From NCBI GenBank assembly GCA_903863375.1, contig CAIPBT010000076.1, positions 1 to 41,546 of the forward strand: DNA of 41,546 nucleotides. Direction: 5' to 3'. This DNA comes from an uncultured Ferrovum sp. (lineage in GTDB: Bacteria > Pseudomonadota > Gammaproteobacteria > Burkholderiales > Ferrovaceae). Shown piece after piece: positions 1-7,792 of this stretch. The notes below the pieces were generated by a model. It was not told the origin of the DNA, ran no database searches, and saw only the letters and a list, made by a program, of their open reading frames with translations. Position 1 is the stretch's first letter. Each line of letters begins with the position of its first letter. The translations under genes were made by a program, and so were the position numbers.

Positions 1-306
1 GGATATCGGGTTGTAGCCGTGGGGAGTGGGGAGGGGCAGCTGGTGCCAACCATTCGCAGTGCCTACCTTGGGGTGGGGCTACACCCCGCAGGGCTTGATG
101 TCCGGAAAAACAAGAAGCCACCGGAATTCGCATCAGGTCCCCCGTGCGGTGACATGCCATCTTCCCGCCAAAACGGGCGTGACCGGAATCGACCTGGTCG
201 CGCCCGCCCTGGCACACGAAAGCCGCCGATTTCACCTGGTTGCATCGCCGCCCCGGCATGGCGCAGGTCCCGTCCCGCCTGCGCTGACGGGCCGTCGTGG
301 CTTCGT
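1..306. other. Region without a supportable gene downstream of ptsI
   Basis: I see no convincing gene here; the open frames on both strands have no recognisable family features. The first 80 bases are unusually G-rich on the plus strand, with GGGG tracts at 21-24, 28-31, 33-36, 70-73 and 75-78. A 6-bp inverted repeat (GGGGTG at 70-75, CACCCC at 82-87) could form a hairpin, but no T-run follows on either strand, so it is not a convincing intrinsic terminator for the minus-strand ptsI that ends at 307. Confidence 0.5.
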
Positions 307-2034
307 TCAGGCGCTGTTCAGCTTGGTCAGCAGCGACTGGATCTTTTCCGCGTCGTACGCAGCCAGGATGCGCCGGCTGATCGGCTCGGCATCGGCCAGC
401 GTGGTCTTCAGCACCACCTGTTTCACCATCGGCAGATGATTGGGGTGCATCGAGAACGAACGCAGGCCGAAACCGAGCAACAGCCGCGTCATGTCATGTG
501 ACCCTGCCATCTCGCCGCAAACGGCCACGGGCTTGTCGTGCTTGTGGGCGGTACGGATCACGTGTGCCACCAGAAACAGCACCGCCGGATGCAAGGGATC
601 ATAAAGGTGCGCCACGCTGTCATCCGTGCGGTCGATGGCCAATGTGTACTGGATCAGGTCGTTGGTGCCGATGGAAAGGAAATCCAGCCGGTCCAGCAGC
701 GACTCCAGGGCCAGTGCGGCCGCAGGAATTTCAATCATGCCGCCGATCGGAATGTCCTCGGCAAATGCCACGCCTTCCTCGCGCAACTGGGCCCGCGCCG
801 CCTCCAGCATGGTGAGCGCCTGGTCGAGCTCGGCCCGGCAGCTCAGCATCGGGATCAACAGGTGGATCCGGCCGAAGGCCGATGCCCGCAGGATGGCGCG
901 CAGCTGGGTGTTGAACAGCCGTGGTTCCGACAGGCAATAGCGCACTGCCCGCAATCCCAGGGCTGGATTGCTGGTCACCCGCGGACCCTGCTCGATTGGC
1001 TTGTCGTTGCCGATGTCGAGGGTGCGGATGGTGACCGGCGCTCCTTTCATGGCCTCTGCCACCGCCCGATAGGCTGCAAACTGCTCTTCTTCGTCCGGCA
1101 GATCGGGCCGGTTCATGAACAGGAATTCGCTGCGGAACAGGCCAATGCCGGTGGCACCACTGCGCCGCACCTGTTCGACGTCGCTTGGAAACTCGATATT
1201 GGCGTGCAGTTCCACGTCCACCCCGTCCAGGGTGGTGGCGCGCGTGGAGCGCAGGCGTTTCAGCTTCTGCCGTTCAAGGTCCCACTGTTCCTGACGCAGG
1301 CGGTACTCGGTGAGCACCTGGCGGTCGGGGTTGACGATCACCACCCCCTGCGTGCCGTCGACAATGACGATTTCGTTTTCACGCACCAGCGGCCAGGCAT
1401 GGTGCAAGGCCACCACCGAGGGAATGTTCAGACTGCGCGCAAGGATGGCGGTGTGCGAGGTCGCGCCGCCGACATCCGTGATGAAGGCCGTGAACTGCTG
1501 TTCCTTGAACAGCATCATGTCGGCTGGGCTCAGGTCGTGCGCCACCAGGATGCCCGGACTGTCGCGATGGCCGGCGGTGTTCACCAAGCTGGGCGAACCC
1601 AGCAGCGCTTTCAGCACCCGCTCCACCACCTGCACCACATCAACCTGGCGCTCGCGCAGATAGGTGTCCTCGATGGCCTCGAACTGGCGGATCAGCAGGT
1701 CCATCTGCTGCTTCAGTGCCCATTCCGCATTGCAGCCCTGCTGCAGGATCAACGCACAGGGCGCCTCCGACAGGGTGGCGTCGTTCAGGATCATCAGATG
1801 CAGGTGCAGGAAGGCATCGACCTCCGCCGGCGAGCCTGTCGGCACACTGGTGCGCAATTCTTCGAGCTCGCTGCGCACCGTGCCGATGGCATGGTTGAAC
1901 CGTTCGATTTCCCGATCGAGTCGGTCAGGCTGAACGGCATAGTGCGACACCTCGAGCGAGGTGTGCGACAACAGGCGTGCCGGGCCAATGGCAATACCGC
2001 CCGAGACACCGATGCCGAACATTGCAAAGCTCAT
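307..2034 (-). CDS. ptsI: Phosphoenolpyruvate-protein phosphotransferase (PTS Enzyme I)
   Basis: Enzyme I of the phosphotransferase system takes phosphate from PEP onto a histidine and passes it to HPr in the cytoplasm. The 575-residue product matches the length of E. coli PtsI. The N-terminal half carries the HPr-binding and phosphohistidine domains with GGATSHTAILARS (active His near residue 194). The C-terminal half is the PEP-binding barrel, with the catalytic CGEMAG cysteine motif and GTNDLIQYTLA. The frame is open to 2067, but I place the start at ATG 2034 because that gives the family N-terminus and an AAGGCGAG-like ribosome site precedes it. HPr ends 4 bp upstream, so the two are surely cotranscribed. 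No EIIB or EIIC follows; together with the adjacent EIIA this suggests a regulatory rather than a sugar-transporting PTS (inference). Confidence 0.96.
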   Translation of the reverse strand: MSFAMFGIGVSGGIAIGPARLLSHTSLEVSHYAVQPDRLDREIERFNHAIGTVRSELEELRTSVPTGSPAEVDAFLHLHLMILNDATLSEAPCALILQQGCNAEWALKQQMDLLIRQFEAIEDTYLRERQVDVVQVVERVLKALLGSPSLVNTAGHRDSPGILVAHDLSPADMMLFKEQQFTAFITDVGGATSHTAILARSLNIPSVVALHHAWPLVRENEIVIVDGTQGVVIVNPDRQVLTEYRLRQEQWDLERQKLKRLRSTRATTLDGVDVELHANIEFPSDVEQVRRSGATGIGLFRSEFLFMNRPDLPDEEEQFAAYRAVAEAMKGAPVTIRTLDIGNDKPIEQGPRVTSNPALGLRAVRYCLSEPRLFNTQLRAILRASAFGRIHLLIPMLSCRAELDQALTMLEAARAQLREEGVAFAEDIPIGGMIEIPAAALALESLLDRLDFLSIGTNDLIQYTLAIDRTDDSVAHLYDPLHPAVLFLVAHVIRTAHKHDKPVAVCGEMAGSHDMTRLLLGFGLRSFSMHPNHLPMVKQVVLKTTLADAEPISRRILAAYDAEKIQSLLTKLNSA

Positions 2035-2038
2035 GGAT

Positions 2039-2308
2039 TTACTCGCCTTCGCCGAAGCGATCTGCAATCAACGCACACAGCGCCTCCAGCGCTGCGTCGG
2101 CCTCGTCACCCGAGGTTTCGATCGTTACCTGCATGCCGCGGGCGGCCGCCAGGGTCATCACTCCCATGATGCTCTTGGCATTCACGCGCCGGTTGCCGCG
2201 ACACAGCATCACCTCACAGGGATACTTGCCCGCCAGTTGGGTCAGCTTGGCAGAGGCCCGGGCATGCAGCCCCAGCTTGTTGATGATGTCGACTTCCCGT
2301 GACGGCAT
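2039..2308 (-). CDS. ptsH: Phosphocarrier protein HPr
   Basis: Small phosphocarrier that accepts phosphate from Enzyme I on His15 (KLGLHARAS) and hands it to EIIA proteins. The 89-residue product also keeps Ser46 in NAKSIMGVM, the position phosphorylated by HPr kinase in organisms that have HprK, so dual phosphorylation is possible (inference; hprK is not in this window). I chose ATG 2308 because it puts the active histidine at residue 15. An in-frame ATG at 2317 would add three residues. The AGGAG ribosome site lies 2 bases before the 2317 ATG and 11 before the 2308 one, so the start is not settled. It lies between the EIIA gene (138 bp upstream) and ptsI (4 bp downstream). Confidence 0.95.
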   Translation of the reverse strand: MPSREVDIINKLGLHARASAKLTQLAGKYPCEVMLCRGNRRVNAKSIMGVMTLAAARGMQVTIETSGDEADAALEALCALIADRFGEGE

Positions 2309-2399
2309 GATGCGCATAGCTCCTGCGGAGGGTTCAGGTGAGGGAAGGGGCAGGGCGGCTCGGCGGCAGGCAGATGCCGACCCTGCGCACCGCCCCCGG

Positions 2400-2405
2400 A
2401 TAGTA
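2400..2405 (-). promoter_or_regulatory. Possible -10 element before ptsH
   Basis: The 138-bp EIIA-HPr gap is too long for tight coupling. On the minus strand it contains TACTAT followed by CCGGGGG, a -10-like hexamer about 90 bases before the HPr start. No good -35 lies 16-18 bp upstream. An internal promoter giving extra HPr and Enzyme I would fit, but this is a weak call. Confidence 0.25.
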
Positions 2406-2446
2406 CCGTGGGAATGTTTTCCGCGGCTGTGCGGAAGGCGTAAAAA

Positions 2447-2848
2447 TCAGCAAGGGCGCGCACTGGGAGACAGGTGCATGACACCGTTCACGCCGCCGGT
2501 CATGGCTTTCTCGACAACACTGGCCAGTGGCTCCTCGCGATAGGTCAGCGCCCGCACCAGCATCGGCAGGCTGACCCCGGCCAGCAGTTCCACCCGGCCG
2601 GGTTCGATCAGGCGGCTGGCAATGTTGCAGGGCGTGGCGCCACAGATGTCTGACAGCACCAGCACGCCGCTGCCATCGTCCAGATCGCGGATCAGGTCGC
2701 GTGCATGGGGCAGCAGGGCCTCGGGGTCGTCGTGCACGGTCACGCCCAGCTGGCGCACCCGCAGGGGCCGGCGCCCCATCACGTGGCTGGCGCAGTGGAT
2801 CAGGCACTCACCCAGGGCCCCGTGGGCCACAATCAGGATTCCAATCAT
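2447..2848 (-). CDS. PTS EIIA component, mannose/fructose type
   Basis: Single-domain EIIA of the mannose superfamily, 133 residues. Such proteins receive phosphate from HPr on a histidine near the N-terminus, here His9 in ILIVAHGALG, the usual end of the first beta strand. LSDICGATPCNIA and the LLAGVSLPML segment are also typical. I chose ATG 2848 because translation then begins directly at the conserved MIGILIVAHG; a GTG at 2881 would add 11 unconserved residues. It lies 37 bp after phoR and upstream of ptsH-ptsI in the same direction. No EIIB, EIIC or EIID partner is present, as in the incomplete, presumably regulatory PTS of many Burkholderiales. Its target cannot be read from the sequence. 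Confidence 0.9.
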   Translation of the reverse strand: MIGILIVAHGALGECLIHCASHVMGRRPLRVRQLGVTVHDDPEALLPHARDLIRDLDDGSGVLVLSDICGATPCNIASRLIEPGRVELLAGVSLPMLVRALTYREEPLASVVEKAMTGGVNGVMHLSPSARPC

Positions 2849-2885
2849 TCCGTTCAGGACGCTGGCGCCAGCAAAAGACACGTCA

Positions 2886-4208
2886 TCATTCTAGCGGTTC
2901 AGCGGCAGGCAGTCCGGTTTTCAGGCGTTCGGTGGGCAGGCAGGCGATGAACAGGCTGCCCTGCCCCGGCGTGCTCTGCACTTCCAGGCGGCCCTGGTGG
3001 CGGTTCAGCACATGCTGCACGATGGCAAGCCCAAGGCCAGTGCCGCCGGTTTCCCGGGAGCGGCCCTTATCCACCCGATAAAACCGTTCCGTCAGGCGCG
3101 GCAGATGTTCCGGGGCGATGCCGATGCCGGTATCCCGCACGCTGAAGCGGCCGCCGGTGCTGTCGTACGTCCAGCGCAGGGTGATCTGCCCGCCCGGCGG
3201 GGTATAGCGCACGGCGTTGCTGGCCAGATTGCCGAAGGCGCTGTGTAGTTCGCTGCAGCTGCCCACCAGCACGACATCGTCACCGACTTCGACGGTGACG
3301 GTGTGCCGACCTTGACTCAGCTGCTCGGTTTCGCGCGCCAGCAGTTCGATCAGGGTGCGCGTCGAGATTTCATCGGCAGGCGGCGCCCCGTGGTCGCTTT
3401 CCAGGCGCGACAGCGTCAACAGTTCTTCCACCAGATGTGCCATACGCTCGGCCTGGCTGCGCATCAGGGTCATGGCCCGGCGCACGCTGTCCCGGTCCAT
3501 GTCCTCGTTGTCTTCCAGGGTTTCCAGAAAGCCGGAGATCACGGTGATCGGGGTGCGCAGCTCATGGGACACGTTGGCGACGAAATCCCGCCGCACCCGC
3601 TCGGCGTTTTCGATCACCGTGATGTCGCGGCTCACCACCAGCTTTTCGCGCGGGCCGTAGCGCACCAGCCGGAACAGCAGGGTGAGGCCCTCATTGCGCG
3701 CGTTGCGCAGCACCAATGGCGTGTCGTAAGGGTCTTCGGCCAGCCAGCGCAGGAACTCGGGCTGGCGCATCAGGTACGTGAGCTGCTGGCCGCGGTCGCG
3801 TTCCAGTTGCACGCCAAGGTGCTCTTCCGCCAGTGGGTTGCACCATTCGATCCGGTCGTCGGTATCCATGATCACCACCCCATCCGGCAGGGCAGCTCCG
3901 GCATCCTGGAAGCGGTTCAGCGCCTCGCGCAGCATTTCGCTGCCATGTTCGGCCTTGCGCTGGAGGCGGAACAATCCCAGGAAGGCCTCGCCCCAGGGGC
4001 CAGTCGCTTCCGGGGTGGTGGCAGGGGATGGCTGCTGCAGCCAGACAATCAGCCGCATCAGCTGCACCAGGTGCCGGCCGAGGATCCACGTCAGGATTGC
4101 GAAGGCAAGCGCGCTGGCAGCCAGGGCGCCGGCCAGGGGCCACAGCAGCAAGGCTGGCAGGACCGCCAGCGCCAGCCGCCGCATCAGGTAGGGCCAGAAG
4201 GAAATCAT
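2886..4208 (-). CDS. phoR: Phosphate regulon sensor histidine kinase PhoR
   Basis: Inner-membrane sensor kinase that phosphorylates PhoB under phosphate limitation. From ATG 4208 it has 440 residues: two hydrophobic N-terminal segments (about residues 8-45) with almost no periplasmic loop, as in PhoR; a PAS-like region (about 95-195); a HisKA domain with FVANVSHELRTPI (phospho-His near 215); and a HATPase domain with LASNAVRYT, VRDTGIGI and GTGLGLAI. An in-frame ATG at 4223 would add five residues, but its AGGA sits directly against that ATG, whereas an AGG lies 7 bases before ATG 4208. phoB lies 94 bp upstream in the same direction. The HisKA and ATPase motifs are complete, so the kinase should be active. 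Confidence 0.95.
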   Translation of the reverse strand: MISFWPYLMRRLALAVLPALLLWPLAGALAASALAFAILTWILGRHLVQLMRLIVWLQQPSPATTPEATGPWGEAFLGLFRLQRKAEHGSEMLREALNRFQDAGAALPDGVVIMDTDDRIEWCNPLAEEHLGVQLERDRGQQLTYLMRQPEFLRWLAEDPYDTPLVLRNARNEGLTLLFRLVRYGPREKLVVSRDITVIENAERVRRDFVANVSHELRTPITVISGFLETLEDNEDMDRDSVRRAMTLMRSQAERMAHLVEELLTLSRLESDHGAPPADEISTRTLIELLARETEQLSQGRHTVTVEVGDDVVLVGSCSELHSAFGNLASNAVRYTPPGGQITLRWTYDSTGGRFSVRDTGIGIAPEHLPRLTERFYRVDKGRSRETGGTGLGLAIVQHVLNRHQGRLEVQSTPGQGSLFIACLPTERLKTGLPAAEPLE

Positions 4209-4302
4209 GCGAAAGCCTACCATTCCTCATGGCGGGTTCGCATGACTGGAGCGGCGATGGTGGTGCCCTTTGGTCTGCGGGCCGCTGCTGCAATGCTGGC
4301 GG

Positions 4303-4992
4303 TCAGGCCACCCGTGTGAAGCGGTATCCCGATCCGCGCACGGTCTGCAGCAGGCGGTCGTGGCTGGTGGGATGCAGTGCCGAGCGCAGGCGACGGATGT
4401 GCACGTCGACCGTCCGCTCCTCGATGAAGACGTGATCGCCCCAGACCTGATCCAGAATCTGGGTACGCGAGTACACCCGCTCCGGGTGGGTCATGAAGAA
4501 ATGCAGCAGCTTGAACTCGGTCGGGCCGACAGCAACATCCACACCGTCTGCGCTGATGCGGTGGGTGGCGGGATCGAGCACGAGGTCGCCAAAGTCGACC
4601 CGGTCTTCGGTCATCTGCGGTGCCCGGCGTCGCAGCACGGCCTTGATGCGGGCGTTCAGTTCGCGAGTGGAAAACGGTTTGGTGATGTAGTCGTCCGCGC
4701 CATGCTCCAGCCCGAGCAGCTTGTCCTGTTCATCGGCGCGCGCCGTCAACATGATCACCGGGATCGATTGGGTGCGGCCGTTGGTGCGCAGGCGGCGCAG
4801 GAAATCGATGCCGCTCATGCCCGGCAGCATCCAGTCGAGCAGGATCAGGTCGGGCAAGGACTGCTGCACGCGCGCCAGCCCCTCTTCCGCGTCACCGGCC
4901 AGCGTCGGCCGGTGTCCGGCCTGGCGCACGTTCAGTGCGATCAGTTCCTGGATGGCAGTTTCATCTTCGATCACAAGGATTTGGGCTGCCAC
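4303..4992 (-). CDS. phoB: Phosphate regulon response regulator PhoB
   Basis: OmpR-family response regulator, 229 residues. The receiver domain (about 1-120) has the acidic pair at residues 10-11, phospho-acceptor Asp53 in LLDWMLPG, and the LTAR and ITKPF switch motifs. The C-terminal winged helix (about 130-227) includes GPTEFKLLHFF and ERTVDVHIRRLRSAL, the PhoB DNA-binding pattern. The start is GTG 4992, preceded by GGAG at 7-base spacing. It is the first gene of the minus-strand block; the upstream gap holds a Pho-box-like array at 5042-5070, which suggests autoregulation. PhoB normally controls phosphate uptake genes (pst, ppk, phoU); none of these is in this window, so its regulon lies elsewhere. 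Confidence 0.96.
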   Translation of the reverse strand: MAAQILVIEDETAIQELIALNVRQAGHRPTLAGDAEEGLARVQQSLPDLILLDWMLPGMSGIDFLRRLRTNGRTQSIPVIMLTARADEQDKLLGLEHGADDYITKPFSTRELNARIKAVLRRRAPQMTEDRVDFGDLVLDPATHRISADGVDVAVGPTEFKLLHFFMTHPERVYSRTQILDQVWGDHVFIEERTVDVHIRRLRSALHPTSHDRLLQTVRGSGYRFTRVA

Positions 4993-5013
4993 GCTGTACT
5001 CCGTCCGGTGCGT

Positions 5014-5025
5014 TGAAATATTTCA
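5014..5025. promoter_or_regulatory. 12-bp perfect palindrome in the phoB leader
   Basis: TGAAATATTTCA is a perfect 12-bp palindrome about 22 bp upstream of the phoB GTG and downstream of the predicted promoter, in a short AT-rich patch that contrasts with the GC-rich surroundings. It could be a repressor operator or a weak leader hairpin. No specific regulator can be named. Confidence 0.4.
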
Positions 5026-5041
5026 TCTCGGTGCCATGTAT

Positions 5042-5070
5042 ATAGCAAAAATATGGATTATTTATGACAG
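5042..5070 (-). promoter_or_regulatory. Pho-box-like array upstream of phoB
   Basis: On the minus strand a perfect half-site CTGTCAT (5070-5064) is followed by AAAT, AATCCAT (5059-5053), ATTT and TTGCTAT (5048-5042). This is the 7 + 4 spacing of a PhoB box with AT-rich spacers. The second and third units match the consensus at only 3 and 4 of 7 positions. The array lies 50-80 bp before the phoB start, with a TATACAT-like -10 just downstream, fitting phoBR autoregulation. It rests on one perfect and two degenerate repeats. Confidence 0.5.
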
Positions 5071-5134
5071 CGCGTTTGCCAGGGGGACTGGATTATGATG
5101 ATGCTCCCTGACATTCGTCCCTCACTGGATTCTC

Positions 5135-5494
5135 ATGGCATCTGCACCTTGGCCCACCGAATTGGAACTCGATCAGCCCGCGCGACTCTTGCGTGTGAGC
5201 TTCGATGACGGGCAGAGCTTTGCGCTCAGCTTTGAATTTCTGCGGGTGCACTCGCCATCGGCCGAGGTGCGTGGCCATGGCCCGGGACAGGAAACGCTGC
5301 AACTCGACAAGCAGGATGTCACCATCCTCGAGCTGCGGCCGGTCGGCAATTACGGCGTGCTGATCGTCTTTTCGGACGGTCACGACACCGGCATCTATTC
5401 GTGGGGCTGGTTGCGCGAGATCGGCGAGAATCAGCCGTTCCTGTGGGGGCGGTACCAGGAACAGGTGGCAGCGCACCGCGGAGGCAACGCATGA
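5135..5494 (+). CDS. DUF971 domain protein (gamma-butyrobetaine hydroxylase-like N-terminal domain)
   Basis: 119-residue cytoplasmic protein made up of one DUF971 domain. Recognisable parts are the opening [17 protein letters not shown] pattern, [41 protein letters not shown] and WLREIG. The same fold is the N-terminal domain of eukaryotic gamma-butyrobetaine hydroxylase and occurs in proteins linked to iron-sulfur cluster handling; the bacterial function is unproven. It opens the plus-strand ubi cluster and its TGA overlaps the ubiE ATG (ATGA at 5491-5494), so ubiE is translationally coupled to it. No clear ribosome site precedes the ATG. A TATGAT at 5094-5099 could be its -10, but no matching -35 is visible. 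Confidence 0.88.
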   Translation: MASAPWPTELELDQPARLLRVSFDDGQSFALSFEFLRVHSPSAEVRGHGPGQETLQLDKQDVTILELRPVGNYGVLIVFSDGHDTGIYSWGWLREIGENQPFLWGRYQEQVAAHRGGNA

Positions 5495-6213
5495 GCAAGA
5501 CCCATTTCGGCTTCGAGCAGGTGGACGTCGACGAGAAGAAAGGCAGGGTTGGCGCCGTCTTCAATTCTGTGGCAGCGCAGTATGACGTGATGAACGACCT
5601 GATGTCGGCAGGGCTGCACCGCGCATGGAAGCGCTTTGCCGTCGAGCTGGCGCGGGTGCGCGACAAGGATCGCGTGCTGGACCTGGCTTCGGGCAGCGGG
5701 GATCTTGCGCTGGCGTTTGCCCGCCGCACCCGCCATGTGGTGATGACCGACATCAATCCCGCGATGCTGGGGCGCGGTCGTGACCGCCTGGTGGACCAGG
5801 GCCTGGCCGTGCCAGCAATGCTGTGCGACGCAGAACAGCTGCCCTTCGCCGATCGCAGCTTCGATGTGGTCAGTGTTGCCTTCGGCTTGCGCAACATGAC
5901 CCACAAGGACCGCGCCCTCGCCGAGATGTATCGGGTGCTGAAGCCGGGTGGCCGCGCCCTGGTGCTGGAGTTTTCCCAGATCTGGCAGCCGCTGCGCCCG
6001 GCGTATGATGCGTACTCGTTGCATGTGTTGCCGCGGCTCGGTCAACTGGTGGCTGGCGATGCCGAGAGCTACCGGTATCTGGCGGAGTCGATCCGCATGC
6101 ATCCCGATCAGGAAACCTTGAAAGACATGATGGACGATGCCGGGTTTTCGGCAGTTCGTTACCACAACCTCAGCGCCGGCATCGTGGCGCTGCACATGGG
6201 ATATCGATACTGA
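5491..6213 (+). CDS. ubiE: Ubiquinone/menaquinone biosynthesis C-methyltransferase UbiE
   Basis: SAM-dependent C-methyltransferase that methylates the benzoquinol ring in ubiquinone synthesis (and demethylmenaquinol where present). The 240-residue class I Rossmann fold shows motif [16 protein letters not shown], an acidic motif II around [31 protein letters not shown], and the UbiE C-terminus [11 protein letters not shown]. The start at ATG 5491 is fixed by the family N-terminus (KTHFGFEQV) and by GGAGG at 5480-5484, six bases upstream. It overlaps the DUF971 gene by 4 bp, and the next gene starts one base after its stop. It sits with ubiJ and ubiB as in E. coli, but with a Tim44-like gene inserted. 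Confidence 0.97.
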   Translation: MSKTHFGFEQVDVDEKKGRVGAVFNSVAAQYDVMNDLMSAGLHRAWKRFAVELARVRDKDRVLDLASGSGDLALAFARRTRHVVMTDINPAMLGRGRDRLVDQGLAVPAMLCDAEQLPFADRSFDVVSVAFGLRNMTHKDRALAEMYRVLKPGGRALVLEFSQIWQPLRPAYDAYSLHVLPRLGQLVAGDAESYRYLAESIRMHPDQETLKDMMDDAGFSAVRYHNLSAGIVALHMGYRY

Positions 6214-6214
6214 C

Positions 6215-7150
6215 ATGAACAAACGCCTGCTAGCCTGCCTGGTCCTGCTGTTCTGCCTGTGCCTGTCCGTTCACGATGCCTTTGCCAAGCGCCTGGGCGC
6301 GGGCAGCAGCATCGGGCGCCAGCGCGAAACCACCACCCTGCAGCGTGCGCCGGCACCGCTGCCGCCACCGGCTGCTGCACCCAGCCCGCTGCCACCTGCT
6401 GCCGCTCCGGCCTTCGGTCAGGGTGCCCGCCCGGGCATGGTGCCGGCACCGGCACCCCGCAGCAGCTGGATGGGGCCGTTGGCCGGATTTGCCGGCGGTG
6501 CCCTGCTCGGCGGACTGTTATTCGGGCACGGCGGGGGGGGCGGGGGTTTCGGTCTCGGCGGCCTGCTCCTGCCCTTGCTGCTGATCGGTGGCTTCATCTT
6601 CCTGCTGCGTCGGTTCATGGCGTCGGCAATCCCGGCGCCCCAGGCTGTGCCCCAGCAGGGTGGCTGGACCGCCCCCGAGCCGGACTACGCGCCGGCCCAG
6701 CCGTATGTGCCGGCCGCGCAGTCCCTGTCCGTTGGCCAGCCGGCCCTTGCCGCACCGCCGCGGCCCGATCTGGTGCTGCCGGCGGGTTTCGACCTGCCGG
6801 GTTTCCTGCGCGAATCAAAGCTTGCCTTCGTGCGTCTGCAGGCCGCCAATGACCGCGCCGACCTGCAGGATCTGCGCGAATTCAGCACGCCGCAGATGTT
6901 TGCCGAGCTCTCGCTGCAGATTCAGGATCGCCACAATGCTCGCCAGCAAACCGATGTGCTGGCACTGGATGCCGATCTGCTGGACCTGACGGTGGTTGGC
7001 GACGAAGCGGTTGCCAGCGTCCAGTTCACCGGCACCCTGCGCGAAGACGGTGGCGCCCCGAGCACCTTCACCGAACTTTGGCACGTGCGCAAACGCCTGC
7101 AGGAGCCCGGCAGCCCCTGGCTGCTGGCCGGCATCCAGCAAATCGCGTGA
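6215..7150 (+). CDS. Tim44-like domain membrane protein
   Basis: 311-residue exported or membrane protein. A signal peptide runs to about residue 24 (AFA-KR). A Pro/Ala-rich stretch (40-85) follows, then a glycine-rich hydrophobic region with probable membrane segments near 86-103 and 113-131. The C-terminal Tim44-like domain (about 190-311) contains FLRESKLAFVRLQAAND, FSTPQMFAEL and the closing FTELWHVRK pattern. The fold is shared with mitochondrial Tim44 and ribosomal mL45; in bacteria it may bind membranes or act in respiratory complex biogenesis, unproven. It lies between ubiE and ubiJ; its TGA overlaps the ubiJ GTG. A run of eight G (6533-6540), C, then five G (6542-6546) encodes part of the glycine stretch and is a possible slippage site. 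The frame is intact here. Confidence 0.86.
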   Translation: MNKRLLACLVLLFCLCLSVHDAFAKRLGAGSSIGRQRETTTLQRAPAPLPPPAAAPSPLPPAAAPAFGQGARPGMVPAPAPRSSWMGPLAGFAGGALLGGLLFGHGGGGGGFGLGGLLLPLLLIGGFIFLLRRFMASAIPAPQAVPQQGGWTAPEPDYAPAQPYVPAAQSLSVGQPALAAPPRPDLVLPAGFDLPGFLRESKLAFVRLQAANDRADLQDLREFSTPQMFAELSLQIQDRHNARQQTDVLALDADLLDLTVVGDEAVASVQFTGTLREDGGAPSTFTELWHVRKRLQEPGSPWLLAGIQQIA

Positions 7151-7788
7151 GCCACCATCTGACGCTGCCGATCCTGCGACGCCTGCTGGCTGACGCGCCC
7201 TGGGCACAGGACCGGCTGCGTCCCTTTGCCGGTCATCGGGTGCTGTGGGATTTGGCCGGGGTGAAGGGCAGTTTCTGCCTGGATGCCGACGGGCTGCCAC
7301 AGGCGGATCTGCCGGCCGCCGGGACGGATGGAACCGATGCGGCCCGCCTGCGGCGACAGCAGGTTTCGTTGCACCTCGATGCTGCCGACCTGGGGGCCCT
7401 TGCGGATGGTTTCGACGGCGTGATGCGCAAGGTCGCGATTGAAGGCAATGCCGGCCTGGCGGCAGAACTGGGTTTCATTGCCCGCCATCTGCGCCCGGAT
7501 CCGGAAGAATGGCTGGCCCCCTGGCTCGGCGACGTGCTGGCCGAGCGTACCGGGCAGACCCTGCGCAGTGGGTTTGCCTGGGGGCGTCAGGCAGCGGGCC
7601 GGGCCGGCAACGCCGGTCGTGAGTATCTCTGGCACGAAGCCCGGCTCCTGCCGATTCCGTCGCTGGTGGCCGCGCAGTGTCACGCGATCGATACGATGCG
7701 CGAAGATACTGACCGACTGGCGCAGCGGGTGACCCGGCTGGAGCGTTTGCTGGCTGGCCGGCGTCCGGCAACCGTGCCGGAGCGCTGA
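7147..7788 (+). CDS. ubiJ: Ubiquinone biosynthesis accessory factor UbiJ (SCP2 domain)
   Basis: 213-residue protein with an N-terminal SCP2 sterol-carrier-like domain (about residues 20-110), which in UbiJ binds lipid intermediates and helps assemble the Ubi complex. A C-terminal helical part includes [16 protein letters not shown], a probable coiled coil, as in UbiJ. Its position directly before ubiB supports the call, since sequence conservation in this family is low. I chose GTG 7147, which overlaps the Tim44-like stop (GTGA, 7147-7150); an upstream in-frame ATG at 7078 would lie deep inside the previous gene. No strong ribosome site is visible, so it may depend on coupling. Four bases separate it from ubiB. 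Confidence 0.85.
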   Translation: MSHHLTLPILRRLLADAPWAQDRLRPFAGHRVLWDLAGVKGSFCLDADGLPQADLPAAGTDGTDAARLRRQQVSLHLDAADLGALADGFDGVMRKVAIEGNAGLAAELGFIARHLRPDPEEWLAPWLGDVLAERTGQTLRSGFAWGRQAAGRAGNAGREYLWHEARLLPIPSLVAAQCHAIDTMREDTDRLAQRVTRLERLLAGRRPATVPER

Positions 7789-7792
7789 CCGG

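Noticed and set aside
70-87. Hairpin GGGGTG/CACCCC as ptsI terminator
   Set aside because: No T-run on the minus strand side and more than 200 bp beyond the stop codon.
538-2169. 543-codon plus-strand open frame over ptsI
   Set aside because: Shadow of ptsI with no recognisable domain.
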